A DNA stretch of 64,000 nt from Cellulosimicrobium protaetiae (GCF_009708005.2 NZ_CP052757.1:3844001-3908000); one strand, 5' to 3'; positions 47,761 through 56,038 are shown, counted from the first letter of the stretch. Made by a program: numbers and translations. The notes: generated by a model from the sequence alone, not told the origin.

Positions 47761-49554
47761 TCATGCGTCGTCACCCGGGGTCGGGACCAGACCCGTCGCC
47801 AGGGTAATGGACGGCCAGAGCCATGCGCAGCGTTCCGGCGCTCCCTTGCCCGGCTCCAGTGCACCCGGTTCGGTGGGGTCGTCGCCGATGCGCTCGAGGA
47901 GCGAGGCCGCGAGCTCACCCGCGAGGACCGGTGCGGCGAAGGACGTCCCGCTCCACGTCGCGAACCCACCCTGGAAGCCTTCGGGGTCGATCGTGGCTCG
48001 GAAGCCCGGCCCCCACAGCTCCTGCACGTGCCGCGACGGGGCGACGGCGCCGTCGATCGTCGGCGGGACCGTCGACACGAGCGACGCACCTGGCCGGGTG
48101 CAGGTGATCCACGGGCCGTCGTTGCTGAAGAGCGCGACCGTCTTGTCGGGGTTCTCGGCGCCCACGGTCAGCACGGGGGGCTCGTCCAGCCGGAGCGTCA
48201 CTCCCTCGAGGGGCACAGGAGGACTCACCTTCCGGTCGATCCGCGGCGCGAAGGCGGCCGGGTACGTCGGTCGCGTCTGGCCGTCGTTCCCGGACGAGAC
48301 GACGACGACGACCCCGTAGCGGCGCAGGGCTCGAACGAGCGCACCGAACGGGGCGTCGAAGTCGGCGTCCTCCGGGCGCTCGTGGTAGTAGCCGAGCGAC
48401 AGCACCAGGACGTCGATCGGTGCGTATCCCTCACGCCCGGACAAGCCGAGGACGTGCCAGAGCAGGACACGGCGCAGGGTCCGCAGGAGGTCGCGCTCCG
48501 GGACGACGCCAGACCCTCCGTAGAGCCGGGGCGCCAGGATCACGGCGTCCGGGCAGAGCTGGTGCACGAGCCCCGCGATGAAGGTCCCGTGGCCCGCCAC
48601 CGGGTCGAGCGGTCCCGTGAGGGGCGAGACCGACACGCCACCGATCTCCGGGTCCTCGTAGGGGTACTCCGTCGGAGGAAGCGTCGAGAGCGGCTGCCCG
48701 AGCAGCTCCGGGTCCCGCACCACGACGGCCCCGCGTGTCTCCAGGTCGTCGTCGAACCACGGATGCTCGCCGACGCCCGTGTCGAGGACCGCGACGACGG
48801 GCCGACGGACGCCGTCACCCGAGACGTAGGGGGTCTTGCCCGCGGTCAGCGTCCGGCGCGGCACCGGGCCGATCCAGCTCACCGGGGTCCGCCCGCCCGA
48901 CCCGGGCAGCGCGTACTCGGCCGTCCCCGCGGCGAAGGGATGGGGCTGGGTGTAGGGATGCGGCTGCGTGTACGGGTGGGGCTGGGTGTAGGGATGCGGC
49001 TGCGTGTACGGGTGCGGCTGCGTGTACGGGAACGGCTGCGTGTAGGGCTGACCGCCGATGAACGGCGTGGGCGCGATCATGTGGTCGAGGGCGAGCCGCG
49101 GGCTGCACCCGTCGTCGGGGCACAGCCGCCCGCGCAGCTCCTCGATCAGCCCCCAGGCGTCGGGGAGCGCACCCTGCCTGTCGTCGCGGTAGTGCAGGCG
49201 CACGGAGTAGCCGAACGTCTTGAGCAGGTCGCGCGTCGTCTCGGGGTCGAGGTCGGCCTCACGCACGAGCTCGGCGTCCTCGAGGCTCTCGTCCTGCACC
49301 TCGACCCGCAGTCCGCGGTCGGCCGCCGCGCGCTCGAGCCAGCGGAGCGAGCGGTTGCCCTCGCGGTCGAACGGCGACTCGGGGATGAGGATGCGGTCGC
49401 CGACGTACCACGTCGGGTGCGGGGACTGCTTCCCCGCACGGCGCTGCGCGCTGACCGGGTCGATGGTGCGCGTCCGCCACTGGAGCCGGTTCGGCCGGTC
49501 GCCGTAGTAGCCCGGGCCGGTCACGTCGACGGGGGGTTCGGGGGTCTCGCTCAC
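47761..49554 (-). CDS. Intracellular subtilisin-like serine protease (S8)
   Basis: 597 residues; no signal peptide, so unlike typical secreted subtilases. Order: N-terminal domain of unknown fold (1-165) beginning MSETPEPPVDVTGPGYYGDR, six PYTQPH-type repeats (170-205), then the S8 domain with Asp258 (VAVLDTGVG), His322 (GHGTFIAGLV), oxyanion Asn423 (SSGNDG) and Ser538 (GTSFAAP). All catalytic residues are present. GTG 49554 has AAGGAGG 5 nt upstream. It lies between a sigma-factor/regulator pair and the TPR-CHAT gene. The N-terminal domain may be an inhibitory or sensor part; this is inference. Confidence 0.88.
   Translation of the reverse strand: MSETPEPPVDVTGPGYYGDRPNRLQWRTRTIDPVSAQRRAGKQSPHPTWYVGDRILIPESPFDREGNRSLRWLERAAADRGLRVEVQDESLEDAELVREADLDPETTRDLLKTFGYSVRLHYRDDRQGALPDAWGLIEELRGRLCPDDGCSPRLALDHMIAPTPFIGGQPYTQPFPYTQPHPYTQPHPYTQPHPYTQPHPYTQPHPFAAGTAEYALPGSGGRTPVSWIGPVPRRTLTAGKTPYVSGDGVRRPVVAVLDTGVGEHPWFDDDLETRGAVVVRDPELLGQPLSTLPPTEYPYEDPEIGGVSVSPLTGPLDPVAGHGTFIAGLVHQLCPDAVILAPRLYGGSGVVPERDLLRTLRRVLLWHVLGLSGREGYAPIDVLVLSLGYYHERPEDADFDAPFGALVRALRRYGVVVVVSSGNDGQTRPTYPAAFAPRIDRKVSPPVPLEGVTLRLDEPPVLTVGAENPDKTVALFSNDGPWITCTRPGASLVSTVPPTIDGAVAPSRHVQELWGPGFRATIDPEGFQGGFATWSGTSFAAPVLAGELAASLLERIGDDPTEPGALEPGKGAPERCAWLWPSITLATGLVPTPGDDA
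48940..49047 (-). repeat. Six 18-bp tandem repeats inside the subtilase gene
   Basis: Encodes one PYTQPF and five PYTQPH units (residues 170-205). Units differ at synonymous third positions only, except the first. The array links the N-terminal domain to the protease domain and could vary in copy number by slippage. Protein repeat, not CRISPR. Confidence 0.92.
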
Positions 49555-49654
49555 GTGCTCCTCCTTGAGGGATGGCGTTCAGTCGGTGCCGCGGGCGTCG
49601 ACATCGACGAGCAGCGGCTCGCGCACGGGTGCGCGGAGAGGGATGGGTGCAGGA

Positions 49655-49698
49655 CGTCGTCGCGCCGCGGGCGAGGGGTCGCCCGCGGCGCGACGACG
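49655..49698 (-). terminator. Strong hairpin between regulator and subtilase genes
   Basis: A perfect 18-bp stem (49655-49672 with 49681-49698) with an 8-nt loop starts 1 bp past the stop of the regulator gene. No promoter is evident in the 100 bp between it and the subtilase start, so it may act as an attenuator that keeps protease expression below that of the sigma factor. Confidence 0.8.
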
Positions 49699-49699
49699 A

Positions 49700-50197
49700 C
49701 TACAGCTCGATGACGGGGGTGCTCACGGCGCCGGCGGCGCCGTCCGCACGGCGGACGACGAGGCTCGCCGGGCCGCGGTCGACCGCGTCGAAGGCGAAGC
49801 GTCCGTCGTCGTCGCTCGTCGTCTCGCTCACGCTGCCGGGGCGGTGCAGCTCGACGCGCAGCGCGGTGGCCGGGGCGGCCCAGCCGTCGATGCGGATGCG
49901 CCCGTCGTCGGTCGCCGACAGCGAGATCATGACCGTGACGGACTCGGACGTGAACGTGATGGTGCGCGCCTCGACGGGAGGCGCGTCGCCCCGCACGGAC
50001 ATCTCGGGGACCTGGACGTACTCCAGCTCCATGACCTCGGCCTCGAGGCCGGCGAGGGTGATCGCGAACAGCGACCGCTCGACGAGGCCGTCGGGGACGG
50101 GGTCGATCTCCTCCGCGATGCGCGCCAGCTCGGCGAGCAGCGCGAGGTCGACGGCGTCGAGCGGCTCGTCGGGGCTGTGCGTCGGCTCGGTGCTCAT
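49700..50197 (-). CDS. Sigma-factor-linked protein with carboxypeptidase-regulatory-like domain
   Basis: 165 residues. N-terminal half: a helical region (VDLALLAELARIAEEIDPVP, then DGLVERSLFAITLAGLEAEV); C-terminal half: a beta-sandwich pattern (ALRVELHRPGSVSETTSDDD, GRFAFDAVDRGPASLVVRR) like carboxypeptidase-regulatory/CnaB-type domains. There is no signal peptide. The ATG overlaps the sigma-factor stop (ATGA), so the two are made together. Such placement suggests control of the sigma factor, as an anti-sigma or co-regulator, or as a protease substrate; this is inference. It lacks the His-Cys zinc motif of classical anti-sigma factors. Confidence 0.72.
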   Translation of the reverse strand: MSTEPTHSPDEPLDAVDLALLAELARIAEEIDPVPDGLVERSLFAITLAGLEAEVMELEYVQVPEMSVRGDAPPVEARTITFTSESVTVMISLSATDDGRIRIDGWAAPATALRVELHRPGSVSETTSDDDGRFAFDAVDRGPASLVVRRADGAAGAVSTPVIEL

Positions 50198-50829
50198 GAT
50201 GCTTCCCACGATTCCCCCTGGTCGTCGATGATGTCGCGCAGCTTGGCGAGGCAGCGCCCGCGCGTGGAGCCGATGCTCCCCACCGGCATGCCGATGGCGG
50301 CCGAGATGGCCTTGTAGTCGGGTCGGTCGGCGAGCGACACGAGCCGAAGCAGCCGCCGGCAGCGGTCCGGCAGCTGGTCCAGCGCGGCCCACAGCGTGCG
50401 GTCGCGCTCGTTGCGGAGGACCTCGACGTCGGGCGTCGGGTCTCCGGACGGGAGCTCCGGCACGCCCTCGTCGGTGTCGTCGGGGAGCTCGGTCCGACGC
50501 CGCGCCTCGTCCCGGTGCTTGCGCACGGCCTCCCACGCGGCGCGCTTGGCCGTGATGAGCAGCCACTTCAGGACGGCGTGCGGCTCCTTGATCGTCATCG
50601 CGTTGCGCACGAGCGCGACCCACACCGTCTGGACGATGTCGTCGGCCTGCTCGCGCTCGACACCCTGGGCTCGCACCGTGTGCCAGAGCAGCGGCGTCGC
50701 CTCGCGGACGAAGTCGCCCAGGGCGTGGGGGCGACCGTCACGGTACTCGAGGAGCGCGAGCGCGCCCCGGTCCCCCAGGCTCAGGCCCGGTTCGTCGGTG
50801 TCCGCCAGCTCGTCGGTGGTTCTGGTCAT
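50194..50829 (-). CDS. Sigma-70-family (ECF-like) RNA polymerase sigma factor
   Basis: 211 residues with sigma region 2 (FVREATPLLWHTVRAQGVER, then QADDIVQTVWVALV) and region 4 (LDQLPDRCRRLLRLVSL, IGMPVGSIGSTRGRCLAKLR) and no regions 1 or 3, the ECF layout. ATG 50829 is chosen, but ATG 50868 fits the predicted promoter start site equally well. It heads the minus-strand module with the regulatory protein, subtilase and TPR-CHAT. No conventional anti-sigma gene is adjacent. It may drive this module or the divergent membrane genes (inference). Confidence 0.88.
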   Translation of the reverse strand: MTRTTDELADTDEPGLSLGDRGALALLEYRDGRPHALGDFVREATPLLWHTVRAQGVEREQADDIVQTVWVALVRNAMTIKEPHAVLKWLLITAKRAAWEAVRKHRDEARRRTELPDDTDEGVPELPSGDPTPDVEVLRNERDRTLWAALDQLPDRCRRLLRLVSLADRPDYKAISAAIGMPVGSIGSTRGRCLAKLRDIIDDQGESWEAS

Positions 50830-50894
50830 GGGGGGCACTGTCCTCGGCACGCTCGTCCGGTCAGGCATCAGCGGGGGGTCCCCGGAAATGCCTG

Positions 50895-50924
50895 ATTCTA
50901 GGGCCGGGCCGGTGGGGTCGACAA
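50895..50924 (-). promoter_or_regulatory. Promoter of the sigma-factor gene
   Basis: TTGTCG (50919-50924) and TAGAAT (50895-50900) on the minus strand with an 18-nt spacer. This looks like a housekeeping-sigma promoter, suggesting that the module is transcribed constitutively at some level. Confidence 0.68.
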
Positions 50925-51163
50925 CCATAATCACTGGTCACGCCCCTCTCGGCTCGCGCGGCTGGGTCCCATCTCGCTCCTTCGGCACACGGGCGGGAGC
51001 GTCGGGCCGACACTCCTCCACCGGGACGAGAGGGACGGATCGCCCGTCTGATACATCCCGCTCCGGGCGAGCTCCGCGCCGGAGGGACCCAGCCGGACGG
51101 CGCACCGCTCCGAACCAGGGGCGACGCGCGGAGAGCCCGCGCGACCACAGAGCGGAGAACCCC
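50925..51163 (+). promoter_or_regulatory. Divergent intergenic region upstream of DUF4383 gene
   Basis: Non-coding. It should contain the plus-strand promoter of the DUF4383 pair. TGATACAT near 51048 is the most -10-like stretch, without a clear -35. No strong inverted repeat was seen. Confidence 0.35.
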
Positions 51164-51571
51164 ATGACCTCGTCCCCGAACCGTCTGCTCGCGGCCGTCT
51201 TCGGCGCCGTCTACCTGCTGGTCGGCCTCGCCGGCTTCGTCGTCACGTCGGGCGTCGGCTTCGCCGCCACCGAGGGCCGCAACCTCCTGCTGTTCGAGGT
51301 GAACCCGCTGCACAACATCGTCCACCTCGGCATCGGGGCGGCGCTGCTGCTCGCGTCACGCAGCGTCCGGGCCGCGCGGGGCACGAACCTCACGATCGGC
51401 GCCGTGTACCTCCTCGTCGGAGTCGTGGGGCTGTTCCTCGTCGACACCGGCGCCAACATCATCGCGCTGAACGGCGCCGACAACGTACTGCACCTCGCCA
51501 GCGCGCTGCTGCTCCTCGGCGTGGGGCTCGCCGCGGACCGCGAGGACGCGGGCCGCACCGTCACGGCATGA
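51164..51571 (+). CDS. DUF4383 membrane protein
   Basis: 135 residues with four predicted membrane helices. FGAVYLLVGLAGFVV and FEVNPLHNIVHLGIGAALLL, then a second half repeating the pattern (IGAVYLLVGVVGLFLVD, NVLHLASALLLL), match DUF4383, a common actinobacterial family of unknown function. ATG 51164 has GCGGAG upstream. It overlaps the next gene by 4 bp (ATGA) and diverges from the sigma-factor gene. Confidence 0.85.
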   Translation: MTSSPNRLLAAVFGAVYLLVGLAGFVVTSGVGFAATEGRNLLLFEVNPLHNIVHLGIGAALLLASRSVRAARGTNLTIGAVYLLVGVVGLFLVDTGANIIALNGADNVLHLASALLLLGVGLAADREDAGRTVTA

Positions 51572-52122
51572 CGAGCCCCGTCCCCACCCGGCGCGTCGGC
51601 GCCGCGCTCGCGCTGCTCGGTGCCGGGATCGTCGACCTCGGGCTCGTCCGGGGCGGGTCCCCGGCACCGTCCGGCCTGCTCGCGCTGGCCACCGGGACGA
51701 CGGAGCTGGTCGCCGCGCTCGTGCTCCTCGCACGCCGACCGCGACCCGGTCGCCCGGCGGCGGTCCCGCGCCTCGGCATCGCCCTGCTCCTCGGCGCGAC
51801 CGTCGCCGGGGTAGCCGCCCCGGTCGCGTCCGGCGTGCCGCTCTCGGCGGGCGCGGCCGCCGCGGCCGTCCTGCGGGTCGCGACCGCATGCGTCCTCGCA
51901 CGTCCGGCGCGCGTCCCCGCCGACGGCGCCCCGGCGCGCGCCGGGGCGCGGCTCGTCGCGCTGTTCTCGGTCGCGGTCGTGGTCTCGGCGGTCGCGACGT
52001 TCGGCCTGGGCGGGACCGAGGCCGCGCAGCACGCCGTGCCGCACGGGGCCCACCTGCCCGCCCTGGGGAACCTGCCCGGCCACGGCGCGGGGCACCACGG
52101 CGAGTCCGGCGACGGTCCCTGA
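51568..52122 (+). CDS. Membrane protein of unknown function
   Basis: 184 residues; about four or five hydrophobic helices (VGAALALLGAGIVDLGL; ALATGTTELVAALVLL; LGIALLLGATVAGVAAPV; LVALFSVAVVVSAVATF) and a His/Gly-rich C-terminus (HAVPHGAHLPALGNLPGHGA, GHH) that could bind metal. No family recognised. Translationally coupled to the DUF4383 gene. Confidence 0.72.
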   Translation: MTSPVPTRRVGAALALLGAGIVDLGLVRGGSPAPSGLLALATGTTELVAALVLLARRPRPGRPAAVPRLGIALLLGATVAGVAAPVASGVPLSAGAAAAAVLRVATACVLARPARVPADGAPARAGARLVALFSVAVVVSAVATFGLGGTEAAQHAVPHGAHLPALGNLPGHGAGHHGESGDGP

Positions 52123-52133
52123 CACCTGCGCCG

Positions 52134-52153
52134 GGTACGAGTTCTCCCGTACC
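52134..52153. promoter_or_regulatory. Inverted repeat upstream of the chitinase gene
   Basis: GGTACG (52134-52139) and CGTACC (52148-52153) separated by 8 nt, 140 bp upstream of the chitinase start. Size and spacing would suit a dimeric repressor such as a chitin-responsive regulator; no match to a known operator was established. Confidence 0.35.
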
Positions 52154-52248
52154 GCGAGGCTCGAAGTTCCGGGGAATCCCTCATGTCGCGCGGCAGGCAC
52201 CAGGCCTAGCGTCGTGACGACCCCTGCACCCACCGCGGGTGCGGACCG

Positions 52249-52272
52249 GCGGGCCGCGACGTCGCGGCCCGC
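52249..52272 (+). repeat. Perfect 24-bp palindrome in the chitinase 5' leader
   Basis: The 12 bases 52249-52260 are the exact reverse complement of 52261-52272. The palindrome ends 8 nt before the GAGGAG ribosome binding site, so a hairpin here could affect mRNA stability or translation start, or it could be a protein-binding site. Confidence 0.65.
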
Positions 52273-52293
52273 CCGAGCACGAGGAGCACTTCC

Positions 52294-53589
52294 GTGAGAA
52301 CAGTCCTCTCCGGCCGCACGCGCGGCCGCACGGGGCGCGCGCTGCGCGCCCTCGCCACCGTCGTCGCCGCCGCGACCGTCGCCGCGGGCGGCGCCCTCGC
52401 CGCCGCGCCCGCGACCGCGGCGCCCGCGCCGGCCGTCGTCGCACCCGCGGCCGCGGCGGCGGGCAGCACGCAGTGGCTCACCGGCTACTGGCACAACTTC
52501 GACAACGGCTCGGTGACGATGCGCCTGTCGGAGATCCCGCAGGCGTACAACCTCGTCGCGATCGCCTTCGCCGACAACCTGGCCGGCACGCCGGGCGGCA
52601 TCACGTTCAACCTCTCGAGCGCCGAGCTCGGCGGCTACACGGAGGCTCAGTTCAAGGCCGACGTCGCGACGATCCGCGCGCAGGGCCGCAAGGTCGTGCT
52701 CTCCGTCGGCGGCGAGAAGGGCAACGTCGTCGTCTCCAACGCGACGGAGGCCAAGAACTTCGCGGACACCGCGTACGGGCTCATGCAGAAGTACGGGTTC
52801 GACGGCGTCGACATCGACCTCGAGCACGGCATCAACGCGACGTACATGTCGAGCGCGCTGCACCAGCTCTCCGCGAAGGCCGGCCCGGACCTGATCCTCA
52901 CGATGGCGCCGCAGACGATCGACTACCAGGCGACGAGCATGGGCTACTACCAGCTCACCCTGGCCATCAAGGACATCCTCACGATCGTCAACACGCAGTA
53001 CTACAACTCGGGCACGATGATGGGCTGCGACCAGAAGGTGTACTCGCAGGCCACGGTGGACTTCCTCACCGCGCTGTCGTGCATCCAGCTCGAGATGGGG
53101 CTGCGCCCCGACCAGGTCGGCATCGGTGTCCCCGCCGTGCCGAAGGCCGCCGGCGGCGGCTACCAGCCGCTCGCCAACGTCGTGAAGGCCGTCGACTGCC
53201 TCGAGGTCGGCACCGGCTGCGGCGCGTTCAAGCCGGCCACGCCGTACGGCAAGATCGGCGGCGTCATGACCTGGTCGATCAACTGGGACAAGACGAACGG
53301 CTACGAGCTCGCGAACGTCATCGGTCAGCGGCTCGCGAGCGGTCCGACCACGCCGACGGACCCCACCGACCCGACGGACCCGACCGACCCGACGGACCCC
53401 ACCGACCCGACGGACCCGACGGACCCGGGCACCTGCACCGCGCCGGCATGGTCGGCGTCCGCCGTGTACACCGGCGGCAACCGTGTCTCCCACCAGGGCC
53501 GCAGCTACGAGGCCAAGTGGTGGACGACGAACGAGAACCCGACGCAGAGCGGGCAGTGGGGGGTCTGGAAGGACCTCGGCACCTGCTGA
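52294..53589 (+). CDS. Secreted GH18 chitinase with C-terminal chitin-binding module
   Basis: Endo- or exo-acting chitinase, 431 residues. Signal peptide about 1-43 (RGRTGRALRALATVVAAAT, cleavage near ATAAP). GH18 barrel about 58-350: SVGG motif (137-140) and catalytic DGVDIDLE (170-177) with acid Glu177, plus MTWSINWD near the end. Linker of eight Thr-Asp-Pro repeats (355-378). CBM5/12-type module 381-431 with the aromatic AKWWT and W at GQWGVWKDLG. Glu177 and both Asp of the motif are present, so it should be active. GTG 52294 has GAGGAG 7 nt upstream. It supports chitin use by the organism; regulation may involve the inverted repeats upstream. Confidence 0.93.
   Translation: MRTVLSGRTRGRTGRALRALATVVAAATVAAGGALAAAPATAAPAPAVVAPAAAAAGSTQWLTGYWHNFDNGSVTMRLSEIPQAYNLVAIAFADNLAGTPGGITFNLSSAELGGYTEAQFKADVATIRAQGRKVVLSVGGEKGNVVVSNATEAKNFADTAYGLMQKYGFDGVDIDLEHGINATYMSSALHQLSAKAGPDLILTMAPQTIDYQATSMGYYQLTLAIKDILTIVNTQYYNSGTMMGCDQKVYSQATVDFLTALSCIQLEMGLRPDQVGIGVPAVPKAAGGGYQPLANVVKAVDCLEVGTGCGAFKPATPYGKIGGVMTWSINWDKTNGYELANVIGQRLASGPTTPTDPTDPTDPTDPTDPTDPTDPTDPGTCTAPAWSASAVYTGGNRVSHQGRSYEAKWWTTNENPTQSGQWGVWKDLGTC
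53356..53427 (+). repeat. Eight 9-bp repeats encoding the Thr-Asp-Pro linker
   Basis: Tandem ACC/ACG-GAC-CCG/CCC codons form the flexible linker between the catalytic and binding domains of the chitinase. Linkers of this composition are frequent in actinobacterial glycoside hydrolases. Confidence 0.9.
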
Positions 53590-53604
53590 CCTGAGCCGGG
53601 GACG

Positions 53605-53643
53605 ACGACGGCGCGGCACCCTCACCAGGTGCCGCGCCGTCGT
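53605..53643. terminator. Bidirectional terminator between chitinase and rplA
   Basis: A perfect 16-bp stem (53605-53620 with 53628-53643) with a 7-nt loop lies between the convergent ends of the chitinase gene and rplA, 15 and 40 bp away. Confidence 0.85.
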
Positions 53644-53683
53644 GCGTGGTGCGGGTGGTGGACCACCCGCGGGAGGACTGCCG

Positions 53684-54400
53684 TCAGGCGGCGTCGTCCT
53701 CGAGCAGCTTCGTCGTCTTGGACTGGTCCAGCGGGATGCCGGGGCCCATCGTCGTCGTCAGCGTGGCCTTGGTGATGTACCGGCCCTTCGAGGACGACGG
53801 CTTGAGACGCAGGACCTCTTCGATCGCCGCCGCGTAGTTCTCCACGAGCGCCTTCTCGTCGAACGAGACCTTGCCGATGATGAAGTGCAGGTTCGAGTGC
53901 TTGTCGACGCGGAACTCGATCTTGCCGCCCTTGATGTCGGACACGGCCTTCGCCACGTCCATCGTCACGGTGCCGGTCTTCGGGTTCGGCATGAGACCAC
54001 GGGGACCGAGCACCTTGCCCAGGCGGCCGACCTTGCCCATGAGGTCCGGCGTCGCCACGGCGGCGTCGAAGTCGGTGTAGCCACCGGCGACCTTCTCGAT
54101 GAGGTCGTCGCCGCCGACCTCGTCGGCACCGGCCGCACGGGCCTCCTCGGCCTTCGCCGCGTTCGCGAAGACGATGACGCGGGCCGTCTTGCCCGTGCCG
54201 TGGGGGAGGTTGACCGTGCCGCGGACCATCTGGTCCGCCTTGCGCGGGTCGACACCCAGGCGGAACACGACCTCGACGGTCGCGTCGTACTTCACGGTCG
54301 ACGTCTCCTTGGCGAGACGGATCGCCTCGAGCGGCGCGTAGAGACGCTCGCGGTCGATCTTCTCCTCGGCGTTGCGGTACGCCTTGCTGCGCGTTGCCAT
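53684..54400 (-). CDS. rplA: 50S ribosomal protein L1
   Basis: L1-stalk protein of 238 residues: [49 protein letters not shown]. In E. coli it represses its own operon with L11. Normally rplJ follows; here the next minus-strand genes are about 3 kb away (the sigma-CHAT module). Confidence 0.97.
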   Translation of the reverse strand: MATRSKAYRNAEEKIDRERLYAPLEAIRLAKETSTVKYDATVEVVFRLGVDPRKADQMVRGTVNLPHGTGKTARVIVFANAAKAEEARAAGADEVGGDDLIEKVAGGYTDFDAAVATPDLMGKVGRLGKVLGPRGLMPNPKTGTVTMDVAKAVSDIKGGKIEFRVDKHSNLHFIIGKVSFDEKALVENYAAAIEEVLRLKPSSSKGRYITKATLTTTMGPGIPLDQSKTTKLLEDDAA

Positions 54401-54485
54401 CTGCTTCTCCTTCTGCAGTCGTGGTCAGCGGGTCCGCGCGGACCCTGCCACCGTCGTCCGCAAGGTGCGGATCGACGTCGTGCCC

Positions 54486-54514
54486 GAGGCCGGCACGCGG
54501 TGCGTGCCGGCCTC
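54486..54514 (-). terminator. Hairpin in the rplK-rplA gap
   Basis: A 12-bp perfect stem (54486-54497 with 54503-54514) with a 5-nt loop in the 170-bp gap. It may reduce rplA transcription or host leader regulation. Confidence 0.6.
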
Positions 54515-54570
54515 AGTCCGTCCTCGAGCAGCCGTGAGGGCGCACCGGGGACGAGGTCATTGGGGGCTGT

Positions 54571-55002
54571 TCAGCCCTCGACCGTGATACCCATCGAGCG
54601 GGCCGTGCCCGCGATGATCTTCGACGCGGCGTCGAGGTCGTTCGCGTTGAGGTCCTCGAGCTTGGTCTGGGCGATCTCGCGCACCTGGTCGGCGGTGATC
54701 TTCGCGACCTTGACGGTGTGCGGCGTGGCCGAGCCCTTCTGCACGCCCGCGGCCTTCTTGATGAGCTCCGCGGCCGGCGGGGTCTTCGTCACGAACGTGA
54801 ACGAACGGTCCTCGTAGACCGTGATCTCCACGGGGATGACGTTGCCGCGCTGCGACTCGGTCGCGGCGTTGTAGGCCTTGCAGAACTCCATGATGTTCAC
54901 GCCGTGCTGACCGAGCGCGGGGCCGATCGGCGGGGCGGGCGTCGCCGCACCGGCCTGGATCTGGAGCTTGATGAGGCCGGAGACCTTCTTCTTGGGAGGC
55001 AT
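54571..55002 (-). CDS. rplK: 50S ribosomal protein L11
   Basis: 143 residues; [20 protein letters not shown] and [16 protein letters not shown] in the N-terminal domain, RNA-binding C-terminal domain with [13 protein letters not shown]. The thiopeptide-binding prolines are the usual ones. It is needed for stringent-response activation of RelA in other bacteria. ATG 55002. Confidence 0.97.
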
Positions 55003-55099
55003 GACTCTTCCCTGTCTTTCTTCTCGTGGACCGACGCCGTGGGCGATGACCCGGTTGCAGTACTGCGCTCACGCAGGAGCGGCGCGTGCCGCCCTCGCG

Positions 55100-55921
55100 T
55101 CAGATCTTGGCGACCTGGTTGAACGACAGCTCGACCGGGGTCTCCCGGCCGAAGATGGAGACGAGGACCTTGAGCTTCTGGTTCTCGACGTTGATCTCGG
55201 AGATCGTGGCGGGCAGCGTGTCGAACGGGCCGTCCGTGACGGTGACCGACTCGCCGACCGTGAAGTCGACCTCGACGGGAGCCTTCGCGGTGGCCTGGGC
55301 GGGCTTGCCGGGCTCCGGGGCGGGTGCCAGCATCGGCGCGAGCATCGAGAAGACCTCGTCGAGCGTCAGCGGCACGGGCTGGTGGGTGTGGCCGACGAAG
55401 CCGGTGACACCGGGCGTGTGGCGCACGGCGCCCCACGACTCGTCGGTGAGGTCCATGCGGACGAGGACGTAGCCGGGGATGCGCACGCGTCGGACGATCT
55501 TCTTCTGCGCGTTCTTGATCTCGGCCACCTCCTCCATGGGGACCTCGATCTGGAAGATGTAGTCCTCCATGTTCAGGCTCTGGATGCGGTTCTCCAGGTT
55601 GGCCTTCACACGGTTCTCGTAGCCCGCGTAGGAGTGGATGACGTACCAGTCGCCGAGCTGCGTGCGCAGCGTGCGCTTGAACTCCGCGACCGGGTCCTCG
55701 ATGACGTCGCCGTCCTCGTCGACCGGGCGCTCGTCCTCGTCCTCGGACTCGTCAGCGGCGAGCTCGTCGTCCGACGCGTCCTCGTCGTCCGAGGCGTCCT
55801 CGACCGTCTCGTCAGCCTCGTCGACCGCCGGGACGTCCGTGGTCTCCTCGACGTCGTCCTGGGCACCCTCGGGCTGCGTCGGGTCGACGTTCTCCGTCTG
55901 GTCCAGCGACTCCTGGGACAC
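55100..55921 (-). CDS. nusG: Transcription antitermination/pausing factor NusG
   Basis: 273 residues. The first 80 or so are an acidic, disordered-looking extension (many Asp/Glu with Ser/Thr). The NGN domain begins at [20 protein letters not shown]; the KOW domain contains [19 protein letters not shown]. NusG binds the polymerase clamp and links to Rho or S10. The acidic N-terminus is typical of actinobacteria and of unknown role. GTG 55921. It follows secE. Confidence 0.95.
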   Translation of the reverse strand: MSQESLDQTENVDPTQPEGAQDDVEETTDVPAVDEADETVEDASDDEDASDDELAADESEDEDERPVDEDGDVIEDPVAEFKRTLRTQLGDWYVIHSYAGYENRVKANLENRIQSLNMEDYIFQIEVPMEEVAEIKNAQKKIVRRVRIPGYVLVRMDLTDESWGAVRHTPGVTGFVGHTHQPVPLTLDEVFSMLAPMLAPAPEPGKPAQATAKAPVEVDFTVGESVTVTDGPFDTLPATISEINVENQKLKVLVSIFGRETPVELSFNQVAKI

Positions 55922-56038
55922 GAACGAACCTGCTTTCTGACGAACTGCTCGATGACTTCTTCTGGAAGCGCCGACGGCGCCCCGAGGGGCGCCGGCTGCC
56001 GTGGTGGGGCCCGGCGTGACCGGGCGGAGGTGCGCTCG

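Noticed and set aside
48940-49047. Regular short repeats that might be read as a CRISPR array
   Set aside because: There are no unique spacers; the 18-bp units are codon-phased and encode a peptide repeat inside the subtilase.
45179-50829. TPR-CHAT gene considered as part of a CRISPR type III-E (Craspase) locus
   Set aside because: No gRAMP (Cas7-11) gene, no CRISPR array and no Csx30-like gene is present; only the protease type and a sigma factor are shared.
53356-53427. 9-bp tandem repeat considered as a mobile or regulatory repeat
   Set aside because: It is in frame and encodes the Thr-Asp-Pro linker of the chitinase.
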